From Streptacidiphilus anmyonensis (GTDB taxonomy: Bacteria > Actinomycetota > Actinomycetes > Streptomycetales > Streptomycetaceae): 64,000 nt of DNA. Shown here in pieces: positions 6,892 to 15,007 of this stretch. The stretch is taken from the NCBI RefSeq assembly GCF_000787855.1, contig NZ_BBPQ01000026.1, positions 33,617 through 97,616 of the forward strand, in the 5' to 3' direction. The position numbers were made by a program, and so were the translations under genes. The notes beneath the pieces were generated by a model that did no database searches, was not told where the DNA came from, and saw only the letters and a list, made by a program, of their open reading frames with translations. How positions within the stretch are numbered: position 1 is the first letter of the stretch; each line of letters opens with the position of its first letter.

Positions 6892-8829
6892 TCAGGGGGT
6901 GACGATGGGGAACCAGAACGGGAACTCGTCGAGCAGGTCGAAGAGCCCCGCCATGGCGGAGGTGTCGCCGGTGACGCGGACGGTTCCGTCGGCCGTCTCG
7001 GTGGTCAGGTCGCCGGCTCCGAACAGGACCCGTTCGAAGGCGCGGCGGTCCCAGAGCACCGAGGCGTCGGCGTCGTCGAGCGTCCGGTCGGGGGTGTAGG
7101 CGAGGACGCCGTTGCGGAGCCGCACGGCGAAGGTGCGCCGTGTTCCGTCGGGTTGCGGGAAGGTCCAGTTGAAGGCGGCCGTGCGGTCCCAGGCGCGCGG
7201 TCCGTTCAGGCGGATGCCCAGGTAGTCCAGCAGCATCTCGAGGGTCATCGCCGCCAGGACGTCGGGGGTGGCCAGCTTGACCGCGCCCAGGTCCCGGACC
7301 CCGTGGCGCAGTTCGAAGGCGCCCATCAGGTACTCGTTGCGCCAGGTGGCGCACTCGGCCTGGTAGCCCAACTGCTCCAGGGCGTCGGCCTGGAGGCGGC
7401 GGGCGGTGGTGTTGTCCGGCTCCGCGAAGACCAGATGGGTGAGCAGTTCGGAGACCCACCGGTACTCGCCGGCGGCGAACGCCTCACCGGCGGTGGTCAG
7501 CACGGAGTCGGGCCCGCCCATCGCGGCGACGTAGCGGGGTGCGGAGCGCTCCGGCGGGAGCGGGTCCAGGCGGGCCGGGTGGCTGTCGTACCAGCCGAGG
7601 TAACGCTGGTAGACGCCTTTGGCGTTGTGGCTGGCGGTGCCGTAGAAGCCGCGGACGTGCCACTCGCGGGCCAGGGACGGCGGCAGTTCGACCAGGTCGC
7701 CGAGCTCGGCGAGGGTGTGTCCGTGGTTGGCCAGTCGCAGCGACTGGTCGTGCAGGTACTTGTAGGCGTCGCGCTGCTGCTCCAGGAACGCGACGACGTC
7801 GGCGTTGCCCCAACGCGGCCAGTGGTGCTGGGCCATGACCACGTCGGTCTCGGCTCCGAACAGCTCGATCGACTCGTCGAGCTTCTTCCACCAGCCGGCG
7901 GCGTCGCGGATCTCCGCGCCGCGCAGGGTGTAGATGTTGTGCATCGTGTGCACGGCGTCCTCGGCGGCGCAGAACAGGCGCAGCGCCGGGAAGTGGATCA
8001 TGAACTCGGACGGCGCCTCGGTGCCGTTGGCCATCTGGAAGACCATCTCGACGCCGTCGACCGTGCGCTTCTCGCCGGTGGTGTGGACGGTGTCGGTGGG
8101 CTCGATGAGGGTGAAGCTGCCGCCGTGGGCCGGGGTGGCGGTGAGTCCGGCGCTGACCTGGCCCTGCGGGCCGCGGGCCAGGACCGGGCCGTACTGGTAG
8201 AGGGCTCGCCGGGTCATCGCGTTGCCGGCATAGATGTTCTCGGAGACCGCCTCCTTGAGGAATCCCTCCGGGGCGATCACGGTGACCCGGCCTGCGTCCA
8301 CGTCGGCTTGGTCGACGACGCCCTTGACGCCGCCGAAGTGGTCGCCGTGGCTGTGGGTGTAGATGACGGCGACCACGGGGCGTCGGGGGCGGTGCCGGTA
8401 GTACAGCTCCAGTGCCGCGTGGGCGGTCTCGGCGTAGATCAGCGGATCGATCACGATGACGCCGGTGTCGCCCTCGACGACCGTCATGTTGGCCTGGTCG
8501 AAGCCGCGGATCTGGTAGACGCCTTCGACCACCTCGAACAGGCCGTGGTAGGCGGCGAGTCTGGCGTGGCGCCACAGGCCCGGGTGGACGGTGGGCGGGG
8601 CCTCGTCGGTCTTGAGGAAGTCGTAGCGGCCCAGGTCGATCATCACGTGGCCGTCGGCGCGTCGGATGACAGGCGGCTCCAGGGTGCCGAGGAAGCCGCG
8701 GGCGGCGTCGTCGAAATCCCTTCGGTCCTCGAAGGGGAGGGTGGCCGCCGCGCGTCGCTGGGCGGCCAGGGTCGCCTCGGTGGCCGGCTTCGGGGCCAGA
8801 GCGGGATCGGGCGTCGTCGGGTTGGGCAT
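6892..8829 (-). CDS. Alkylsulfatase, metallo-beta-lactamase fold (SdsA1/BDS1-like)
   Basis: It hydrolyses alkyl sulfate esters to alcohol and sulfate using two zinc ions. The 645-residue chain carries the zinc motif THSHGDHFGG near residues 158-167. Further ligands sit in the region FCAAEDAVHTMHNIYTLRG and in AQHHWPRWGN. A middle alpha-helical dimerisation domain (LPPSLAREWHVRGFYGTASH) follows, then a C-terminal SCP2-like domain from about residue 530. The ATG at 8829 has GGAAGG six bases upstream. No signal peptide is visible, so it is probably cytoplasmic. Released alcohols could feed the SDR, ligase and beta-oxidation genes on the right. Confidence 0.9.
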   Translation of the reverse strand: MPNPTTPDPALAPKPATEATLAAQRRAAATLPFEDRRDFDDAARGFLGTLEPPVIRRADGHVMIDLGRYDFLKTDEAPPTVHPGLWRHARLAAYHGLFEVVEGVYQIRGFDQANMTVVEGDTGVIVIDPLIYAETAHAALELYYRHRPRRPVVAVIYTHSHGDHFGGVKGVVDQADVDAGRVTVIAPEGFLKEAVSENIYAGNAMTRRALYQYGPVLARGPQGQVSAGLTATPAHGGSFTLIEPTDTVHTTGEKRTVDGVEMVFQMANGTEAPSEFMIHFPALRLFCAAEDAVHTMHNIYTLRGAEIRDAAGWWKKLDESIELFGAETDVVMAQHHWPRWGNADVVAFLEQQRDAYKYLHDQSLRLANHGHTLAELGDLVELPPSLAREWHVRGFYGTASHNAKGVYQRYLGWYDSHPARLDPLPPERSAPRYVAAMGGPDSVLTTAGEAFAAGEYRWVSELLTHLVFAEPDNTTARRLQADALEQLGYQAECATWRNEYLMGAFELRHGVRDLGAVKLATPDVLAAMTLEMLLDYLGIRLNGPRAWDRTAAFNWTFPQPDGTRRTFAVRLRNGVLAYTPDRTLDDADASVLWDRRAFERVLFGAGDLTTETADGTVRVTGDTSAMAGLFDLLDEFPFWFPIVTP

Positions 8830-8899
8830 GGGTCGCCTTCCGGGGGCGGGGATGGGAAGAACCCAATCCTGCATCTCCAGATCAGACGACAGCAAGGGC

Positions 8900-8941
8900 T
8901 TGACGTTAGGTGCAGAGTCCAACAAACTGAATTTCCATTCA
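8900..8941 (+). promoter_or_regulatory. Candidate promoter/operator before the beta-oxidation operon
   Basis: TTGACG at 8900-8905 could be a -35 element, followed after 17 bases by the weak CAAACT. Overlapping its downstream edge is the perfect inverted repeat TGAAT-TTCC-ATTCA (8928-8941), which would place a repressor at the start of the rightward operon. Both calls rest only on pattern and position in the divergent sulfatase/thiolase gap. Confidence 0.25.
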
Positions 8942-8966
8942 CATGAATCCCTCTTGGAGGTCAGCG

Positions 8967-10157
8967 ATGGGCCGTCGAGTCCTTGTGGCCGGCGTCGGGA
9001 TGATCCCGTTCGCCAAGCCGGGCAAGAGCGACACGTACAACGTCATGGGTGAGCGCGCGATCCGCGCCGCACTCCAGGACGCCGGGGTCTCCTACAACCT
9101 GGTCCAGCAGGCCTACGCCGGTTACGTCTACGGCGACTCGACCAGTGGGCAGGCCGCGCTCTACAGCGTCGGCATCACGGGCATCCCGGTCGTCAACGTC
9201 AACAACAACTGCGCCACCGGCTCCACCGCGCTGTGGCTGGCCAAGCAGGCTGTCGAGGCCGGCATCGTCGAGTGCGCGATCGCCGTCGGCTTCGAGCAGA
9301 TGCGCCCCGGTCCCCTGGTCAAGCACTGGATCGGCGACCGCCCGAGCCCCACCGCCCGCTTCGACGCGGTGCTGGACGAGCTGCACGGCATCGACGAGTC
9401 ACTGCCGCGCGCGGCCCAGTTGTTCGGCGGTGCGGGCATCGAGTACCTGGAGAAGTACAGTCCGGACCCGACGATCTTCGCCAAGATCGCGGTCAAGTCG
9501 CGCAAGCACGCGGCCAACAACCCCTACTCGGTCTTCCGCACCCCGATCACCGAGCAGGAGGTGCTGGACTCGCCGCACATCTTCGGCCCGGTCACCCGCC
9601 TCCAGGCCTGCCCGCCCACCTGCGGGGCGGGTGCCGCGATCCTGTGCTCGGAGGAGTTCGCCCGCAAGCACGGGCTGAACCCCGAGGTCGCCATCAAGGC
9701 CCAGGCCTTCGTCTCGGACACCGAGTCCAGCTTCGAACCGAAGAGCATGATCGAGGTCGTCGGCTCCGGCCTGACCCGCCGCGCCTCCCAGCAGGTCTAC
9801 GAGGCCTCAGGCGTCGACCCCCGCGACATCGGGGTCGTCGAGCTGCACGACTGCTTCACGGTCAACGAGGCCCTCACCTACGAGGCCCTCGGCCTGTGCG
9901 AGGAGGGCGGCGCCGAGAAGATGATCATTGACGGCGACAACACCTACGGCGGCCGCGTGGTCGTCGGCCCCTCCGGCGGCCTGATGTCCAAGGGGCACCC
10001 GCTGGGCGCCACCGGTCTGGCCCAGTGCACCGAGCTGGTCTGGCAGCTGCGCGGCCTCTCCGAGGACCGGCAGGTCGAGGGCGTCAACCTCGCCCTGCAG
10101 CACAACCTCGGCCTCGGCGGCGTGGGCGTCGTGACCCTCTACGAGAAGCTCTCCTGA
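8967..10157 (+). CDS. SCP2-type thiolase / lipid-transfer protein
   Basis: A 396-residue thiolase-fold protein of the SCP-X group that would cleave 3-ketoacyl-CoA in the last step of a beta-oxidation turn. The nucleophilic Cys is at about residue 82 in NNNCATGSTALW. His and Gly motifs follow at LHDCFTVNEAL and SKGHPLGATGLAQ. The ATG at 8967 has GGAGG upstream with ideal spacing; the ATG at 8943 does not. It is the first gene of a rightward operon running to 19.26 kb. Members of this group often act on branched or steroid side-chain acyl-CoAs rather than on plain fatty acids. Confidence 0.9.
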   Translation: MGRRVLVAGVGMIPFAKPGKSDTYNVMGERAIRAALQDAGVSYNLVQQAYAGYVYGDSTSGQAALYSVGITGIPVVNVNNNCATGSTALWLAKQAVEAGIVECAIAVGFEQMRPGPLVKHWIGDRPSPTARFDAVLDELHGIDESLPRAAQLFGGAGIEYLEKYSPDPTIFAKIAVKSRKHAANNPYSVFRTPITEQEVLDSPHIFGPVTRLQACPPTCGAGAAILCSEEFARKHGLNPEVAIKAQAFVSDTESSFEPKSMIEVVGSGLTRRASQQVYEASGVDPRDIGVVELHDCFTVNEALTYEALGLCEEGGAEKMIIDGDNTYGGRVVVGPSGGLMSKGHPLGATGLAQCTELVWQLRGLSEDRQVEGVNLALQHNLGLGGVGVVTLYEKLS

Positions 10158-10207
10158 CGCCGCGTCCCACCGATTCCCCGTTCCACACAGAGAAAGTGAG
10201 CAACCCC

Positions 10208-11110
10208 ATGGGACAGCTGGATGGCCGCGTCGCGGTGATCACCGGCGCCGGCGGCGGACTCGGCCGTGAGCACGCGCTGCTCTTCGCCGCCGAGGGCGCC
10301 AAGGTCGTCATCAACGACGTCAACAACGCCAAGTCCGTGGTCGAGGAGATCCTGGCGGCCGGCGGCGAGGCCGTGGCGGTCGAGGGCAGCGTTGCGGACC
10401 TCGCGGTCGGCGAGCAGCTGGTGACCGCCGCGGTCGAGTCCTTCGGCGACCTGCACGTCGTCGTGAACAACGCGGGTGTCATCCGCGACGCGATGCTGTG
10501 CAACATGACCGAGGAGCAGTTCGACCTGGTCGTCGCCGTCCACCTCAAGGGCGCCTTCTCGGTCAGCCGGGCGGCCGCCCGCTACTGGCGCGAGCAGTCC
10601 AAGGCCGGCGTCGTCGCCGACCGCGCGCTCGTCAACACCTCCTCCGGCTCGGGCCTGCACGGCAACATCGGCCAGTGGAACTACTCGGCGGTCAAGGCCG
10701 GGCTGGCGATCCAGGTCGTCAACGCCTCCCGCGAGCTGGCCCGCTACGGGGTGCGCGCCAACTCCATCGCCCCCGTCGGGCGCACCGAGCCGGTCAAGGC
10801 CACTCCGGGCATCGGCGCCGCGGTCGCCGCGCCGGTGGACGAGAACGCGTTCGACCGCTACCACCCCAAGCACATCTCTCCGCTGGTCGCCTACCTGTCC
10901 ACCGCGAACTGCCCGTTCAACGGCCAGGTCTTCTCGGTGCACGGCGGCCATGTCGGCTTGTACGGCGGCTACTCGCTCGGGCACGCGATCAACTCCGCCG
11001 ACCACCAGTGGTCCACGGCCGAGCTCGCCGAGATCATGGGCGCCGAGGACTTCCCCAAGTCGGTCGAGATCACCCGCCAGCGCATCGTCCCGCAGGATGG
11101 CGCGCAGTGA
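10208..11110 (+). CDS. SDR dehydrogenase, multifunctional-enzyme type 2-like
   Basis: A 300-residue short-chain dehydrogenase resembling the (3R)-hydroxyacyl-CoA dehydrogenase part of peroxisomal MFE-2. It has the nucleotide loop TGAGGGLGREH, then NNAGVIRDAML, the Ser in NTSSGSGLHG and the catalytic NYSAVKAG. AGAAAGTGAG upstream is an acceptable ribosome site. Its stop overlaps the next gene's GTG start (GTGA), and MaoC hydratase halves follow directly, so hydration and dehydrogenation of enoyl-CoA are probably performed by adjacent gene products. Confidence 0.9.
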   Translation: MGQLDGRVAVITGAGGGLGREHALLFAAEGAKVVINDVNNAKSVVEEILAAGGEAVAVEGSVADLAVGEQLVTAAVESFGDLHVVVNNAGVIRDAMLCNMTEEQFDLVVAVHLKGAFSVSRAAARYWREQSKAGVVADRALVNTSSGSGLHGNIGQWNYSAVKAGLAIQVVNASRELARYGVRANSIAPVGRTEPVKATPGIGAAVAAPVDENAFDRYHPKHISPLVAYLSTANCPFNGQVFSVHGGHVGLYGGYSLGHAINSADHQWSTAELAEIMGAEDFPKSVEITRQRIVPQDGAQ

Positions 11111-11538
11111 GCCACGCGTACGAGTTCCCGATCGACTACAGCAAGATCCGCGAGTTCGCCCGCGCGGTGAAGTCCGAGCACGGGGCCCACCTGGGCGCCA
11201 AGCCGGTGATCCCGCCCACCATGCTCACCAGCGCGCGGCTGATCTGGGAGGACCCGGAGCGGACCATCACCAAGCTGACCGGCTTCGACCGCAGCCGCAT
11301 CCTGCACGGCGAGGAGGAGTACGTCTTCCATGGCCCGCTGCCGCGCGCTGGGCAGACCCTCACCTGCGAGACCCGCATCACCGAGCGCTTCGAGAAGCCG
11401 GGCAAGCGCGGTGGCGTCATGAAGTTCGCCAGGCTGGTGACCGAGTTCCGTGACGAGAACGGCACCCTGGTCGCCGAGCAGAACAGCACCATCGTCGAGA
11501 CCGCACGTCCGCCGAAGGCCGAGGAGGAGCAGGCATGA
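11107..11538 (+). CDS. MaoC-like dehydratase subunit (FAS1/hotdog N-type)
   Basis: A 143-residue single hotdog protein starting VSHAYEFPIDYSKIREFARA. The GTG overlaps the previous stop codon. The region PVIPPTMLTSARLIWEDPER with GEEEYVFHGPLPRAGQTLTC matches the N-terminal half-domain of MaoC/HtdX dehydratases. It lacks the classical catalytic D-x5-H motif, which is in the next protein. The two genes overlap by ATGA, and a heterodimeric enoyl-CoA hydratase made of both products is the simplest reading. Confidence 0.85.
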   Translation: MSHAYEFPIDYSKIREFARAVKSEHGAHLGAKPVIPPTMLTSARLIWEDPERTITKLTGFDRSRILHGEEEYVFHGPLPRAGQTLTCETRITERFEKPGKRGGVMKFARLVTEFRDENGTLVAEQNSTIVETARPPKAEEEQA

Positions 11539-11975
11539 GCACCATCACCGCGCTGACCCTGGCCGTCGGCCAGGAGGCCGAGCCGCGCACCTTCGCGCCG
11601 ATGACCCGCACCGACTACGTCAAGTACCAGGGTGCCTCGGGCGACTTCCACCCGCTGCACCACGACGAGGTGTACGCGCAGTCGGTCGGCTTCCCGAGCG
11701 TCTTCTCGGTCGGCATGCTGCAAGCCGGCATGCTCGCCACCTACGTCACCGACTGGCTCGGCGTCGAGGACATCCGCCGCTTCAAGGTCCGCTTCGTCGA
11801 CCAGATGTGGCCCGGCGACGAGCTCACCTGCTCCGCGAAGATCGCCGACATCACCGACGAGCCCGGCGGCGGCAAGCGCGTCACGCTCGAACTGCAGGCG
11901 CTGCGCCAGACCGGAACCGCCGCCCTGTTGGGCACCGCCGAGTTCGTCCTGCCGAGCGTCAGCGCCGCAGTCTGA
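11535..11975 (+). CDS. MaoC-like (R)-specific enoyl-CoA hydratase subunit
   Basis: A 146-residue hotdog protein carrying the hydratase motif YQGASGDFHPLHHDEVYA, with catalytic Asp and His in the usual spacing, and GMLQAGMLATYVTDWLG in the central helix. It is translationally coupled to the preceding half-protein. It would add water across the double bond of trans-2-enoyl-CoA, between the acyl-CoA dehydrogenases and the SDR dehydrogenase of this operon. Confidence 0.88.
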   Translation: MSTITALTLAVGQEAEPRTFAPMTRTDYVKYQGASGDFHPLHHDEVYAQSVGFPSVFSVGMLQAGMLATYVTDWLGVEDIRRFKVRFVDQMWPGDELTCSAKIADITDEPGGGKRVTLELQALRQTGTAALLGTAEFVLPSVSAAV

Positions 11976-12020
11976 CGAATTCCCACGGCCCGGCCCGGTG
12001 CCTGGCCTCCCTTCGCGCTG

Positions 12021-12057
12021 GCCCCGGCCGGTCCGGACCGCTTCAGCCGGCCGGGGC
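12021..12057 (+). terminator. 11-bp perfect hairpin after the MaoC pair
   Basis: GCCCCGGCCGG (12021-12031) is the exact reverse complement of 12047-12057, with a 15-base loop. It stands between the MaoC genes and the ligase gene and could attenuate or terminate transcription, dividing the operon. There is no U-tract. Confidence 0.55.
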
Positions 12058-12121
12058 TGGCGCCCACATGAACAGCGCTTCACCCCTGGCTCACGTGCCG
12101 TGCCAGTACTCGGAGGACGTC

Positions 12122-13651
12122 GTGTATCTCACCCAGCCCCTGCACCGGGGCCTTCAGCAGTCCCCGGACCGGCCCATGACGGTCTGCGGCGAGCGGATCC
12201 GCACCACCCGCGAGGTGGCCGACCGGGTGGCCCGCCTCGCGGCGTCCTTCATGGGCCTCGGCGCGCAGGAGGGCGCCCGGATCGGGATCCTCGCCCTCAA
12301 CTCCGACCGCTACCACGAGTTCTTCTTCGCCAGCTGGTGGATGGGCGGCGTCGCCCATCCGATCAACACCCGCTGGTCAGCCGCCGAGATCAGCTACGCC
12401 CTCACCGACTCGGGCACCGAGGTGCTGCTCCTCGACGACACCTTCGCCCACCTCGGCCCCGAACTGCGCGAGCACTGCCCAGGCCTGCACACCCTGATTC
12501 ACTGCGGCGACGGCCCCACCCCCGAGGGCATGCTCGGCTACGAGGAACTGGTGGCCGAATTCGCCCCGGCCCCGGACGTCCGGCGCGGCGGAGACGACCT
12601 CGCGCTCCTCCTTTACACCGGCGGCACGACCGGTCAGCCCAAGGGCGTCATGTCCAGTCACCGCGGCCTGATGGCATCGATGTACGGCTCGATGCTGACC
12701 AATCACGCGGTCCACCCCGGGAGCGTCACCCTGATCACGGCGCCCCTGTTTCACATCGCCGCCTTCTGCAGCTGGCACAACCAGAACGTGGTGGGCGGCA
12801 CACAGGTCTTCCTGCCCGTCTTCTCGGCGCAGGCCTTCATGGAAACCGTCCAGCGGCACCGGATCACCACCTCGATCCTGGTACCGGTGATGGTCCAGGC
12901 CATCAGCGACCACCCGGAGTTGGAACGCTACGACCTCAGCAGCCTGCGCACCATCACCTACGGCGGCGCAGGCAGCCCCGAAAGCCTGCTGCACCGGGCG
13001 ATGAAGGCCTTCCCGCAAGCCGAATTCACCCAGGGCTACGGCATGACCGAGACCGGGGTCCTCACCATCCTCGGCCGCCAGGAACACCACGAGGGCGGTC
13101 CCCGGTTGCGATCGGCCGGACGGGCGACCGCGAGCGTGGAGATCGCGGTCGTCGGACCGGACGGCGCCGAGCTGGCGCCGGGACAGGTCGGCGAGGTGGT
13201 CACCCGCGGCGACCACCTGATGCTCGGCTATTGGGGCAGACCCGAACTGACCGCCGAGGCCCTGCGCGACGGCTGGATGCACACGGGCGACGGCGGCTAC
13301 GTCGACGACGACGGCTACCTGTACATCGTGGACCGACTCAAGGACATGATCATCAGCGGCGGCGAGAACGTCTACTCCGCCGAGGTCGAGAACGCCCTCG
13401 CCGCCCACCCGGCGGTGGCCTCCTGCGCCGTCATCGGCGTCCCCGACCCGCAGTGGGGTGAGCGCGTCCACGCGATCGTCGTCCTGCGACCCGGGCACGC
13501 CACCACCGCGGAGGAGCTCCGCGCCCACGCCAAGACCCTGATCGCCGGATACAAGGCCCCGCGCACCGCCGAGTTCGTCGACTCCCTGCCGACCTCGGCC
13601 GCCGGAAAGACCCTGAAGCGCCAGCTGCGGGACGCCCGCGCCGACGGCTGA
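12122..13651 (+). CDS. Acyl-CoA synthetase (AMP-forming)
   Basis: This enzyme activates a carboxylic acid to its CoA thioester through an acyl-AMP. It has about 509 residues. The P-loop LLYTGGTTGQPKG, the GYGMTETG motif, the hinge region DGWMHTGDGGYVDDDG and IVDRLKDMIISGGENVY, and the C-terminal catalytic Lys in SAAGKTLKRQ are all present. The GTG at 12122 is chosen because GGAGG lies five bases upstream and because VYLTQPLHRGLQQ matches how FadD-like ligases usually begin. An in-frame ATG at 12068 exists within 11 bases of a strong hairpin. It provides the CoA ester used by the dehydrogenases that follow. Confidence 0.88.
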   Translation: MYLTQPLHRGLQQSPDRPMTVCGERIRTTREVADRVARLAASFMGLGAQEGARIGILALNSDRYHEFFFASWWMGGVAHPINTRWSAAEISYALTDSGTEVLLLDDTFAHLGPELREHCPGLHTLIHCGDGPTPEGMLGYEELVAEFAPAPDVRRGGDDLALLLYTGGTTGQPKGVMSSHRGLMASMYGSMLTNHAVHPGSVTLITAPLFHIAAFCSWHNQNVVGGTQVFLPVFSAQAFMETVQRHRITTSILVPVMVQAISDHPELERYDLSSLRTITYGGAGSPESLLHRAMKAFPQAEFTQGYGMTETGVLTILGRQEHHEGGPRLRSAGRATASVEIAVVGPDGAELAPGQVGEVVTRGDHLMLGYWGRPELTAEALRDGWMHTGDGGYVDDDGYLYIVDRLKDMIISGGENVYSAEVENALAAHPAVASCAVIGVPDPQWGERVHAIVVLRPGHATTAEELRAHAKTLIAGYKAPRTAEFVDSLPTSAAGKTLKRQLRDARADG

Positions 13652-13704
13652 ACGCCACCCGCACCGCGCCCACCACGAACCAAGGAACAGAAGCGAGAAC
13701 CGTC

Positions 13705-14862
13705 ATGAAGCGCAGCGTCTACAACGAGGACCACGAGGCCTTCCGGGCCGTCGTCCGCGACTTCGTCGCCAAGGAGGTCACCCCCCACTTCGCCGACTGG
13801 GAGGCGGCAGGCATGCCCCCGCGCGACCTGTTCCGCAAGCTCGGTGAGCTCGGCGTGATGGGCTTCGGCATCCCCGAGGAGTACGGCGGCCCCGGCGACA
13901 CCGGCCACAAGTACCAGGCCATCATCAGCGAGGAGACCGCCCTGGCGGGCGTCGCCCTCGGCCACTACAACGTCAGCTCCGGCATCGTGCTGCCCTACCT
14001 GCTCAACCTGGCCACACAGGAGCAGAAGCGCCGCTGGTTCCCCGGCATCGCCTCCGGCGACATCATGCTCTGCGTCGCCATGACCGAGCCGGGAACAGGC
14101 TCCGACCTCGCGGGCATCCGCACCACCGCGAAGCTCTCCGAGGACGGCACCCACTACGTCCTCAACGGCGCCAAGACCTTCATCACCGGCGCGCGCAACT
14201 CCGAACTGTGCGTCGTAGCCGCCCGCACTTCCGCCCCCACCGCCGAGGACCGCCGCGCCGGGCTCAGCCTGCTCGTCGTCCCCACCGACGCCGACGGCTT
14301 CACCTTCGGCCGCAAGCTGGAGAAGATCGGGCTCAAGTCCTCAGACACCAACGAACTGTCCTTCGTGGACGTCAAGGTGCCGGCCGCGAACCTGCTCGGC
14401 GAGGAAGGCAAGGGCTTCTCCTACCTCGGGCAGAACCTCCCGCGCGAGCGGCTCCAGATCGGCGTCAGCGCGACCTCCGCCGCCACCGCCGCGATCCGCT
14501 TCGCCAAGGCCTATGTGCAGGAGCGCAACGTCTTCGGCAAGCCGGTCGCGTCCTTCCAGAACACCAAGTTCGTGCTCGCCGAGTGCGAGACGGAGGTCGC
14601 GGCCGCCCAGGCCCTGGTCGACAAGGGCCTGGACCTGGAGGAGGCCGGCGAACTCACGCCCGCCGACGCCGCCCGGATCAAGCTGTTCTGCACCGAGACG
14701 GCCGGCCGGGTCATCGACAAGTGCCTCCAGCTGCACGGCGGTTACGGCTACATGCTGGAGTACCCGATCGCCCGCCTCTACGCGGACATCCGGGTCAACC
14801 GCATCTACGGCGGTACCAGCGAGGTCATGAAGACCATCATCGCCAAGGACATGGGCCTGTAG
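13705..14862 (+). CDS. Acyl-CoA dehydrogenase, first tandem copy
   Basis: An FAD enzyme of 385 residues that introduces the alpha-beta double bond into acyl-CoA. Visible elements are IPEEYGGPG, the FAD-binding AMTEPGTGSDLAGIRTT, the FITGARNSE segment, ERNVFGKPVASFQNTKF and the C-terminal QLHGGYGYMLEYPIAR, with a catalytic Glu expected in YGGTSEVMK. It is a close paralogue of the next gene, and the 3' parts of the two genes are almost identical at the DNA level. Confidence 0.92.
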   Translation: MKRSVYNEDHEAFRAVVRDFVAKEVTPHFADWEAAGMPPRDLFRKLGELGVMGFGIPEEYGGPGDTGHKYQAIISEETALAGVALGHYNVSSGIVLPYLLNLATQEQKRRWFPGIASGDIMLCVAMTEPGTGSDLAGIRTTAKLSEDGTHYVLNGAKTFITGARNSELCVVAARTSAPTAEDRRAGLSLLVVPTDADGFTFGRKLEKIGLKSSDTNELSFVDVKVPAANLLGEEGKGFSYLGQNLPRERLQIGVSATSAATAAIRFAKAYVQERNVFGKPVASFQNTKFVLAECETEVAAAQALVDKGLDLEEAGELTPADAARIKLFCTETAGRVIDKCLQLHGGYGYMLEYPIARLYADIRVNRIYGGTSEVMKTIIAKDMGL

Positions 14863-14877
14863 CGCCCAGCATGAGCA

Positions 14878-14920
14878 GCCTCCCTACCCGCACTGTGGGG
14901 ACGCACGCGGGCAGGGAGGC
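14878..14920 (+). terminator. 14-bp near-perfect hairpin between the tandem dehydrogenase genes
   Basis: 14878-14891 pairs with 14907-14920 (GCGGGCAGGGAGGC) with a single A-C mismatch and a 15-base loop. It is one of two hairpins in the 145-base gap separating the two acyl-CoA dehydrogenase genes. It could be a terminator or an RNA-stability element that sets different levels of the paralogues. Confidence 0.55.
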
Positions 14921-14943
14921 GCCCGGGAAGCGGGCAACGGCGG

Positions 14944-14969
14944 AGGCAGCCCCGAGGGAAGGGCTGCCT
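14944..14969 (+). terminator. Second 9-bp hairpin in the same gap
   Basis: AGGCAGCCC (14944-14952) and GGGCTGCCT (14961-14969) form a perfect stem with an 8-base loop, ending in TT. It lies about 40 bases before the second dehydrogenase gene. Confidence 0.4.
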
Positions 14970-15007
14970 TCGCCCCGGACCAGCGACACACGACGGCGAG
15001 GCCGACC

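Noticed and set aside
7153..8946. 597-codon plus-strand frame opposite the alkylsulfatase
   Set aside because: Shadow of the sulfatase gene; low-complexity Gly/Val/Asp composition.
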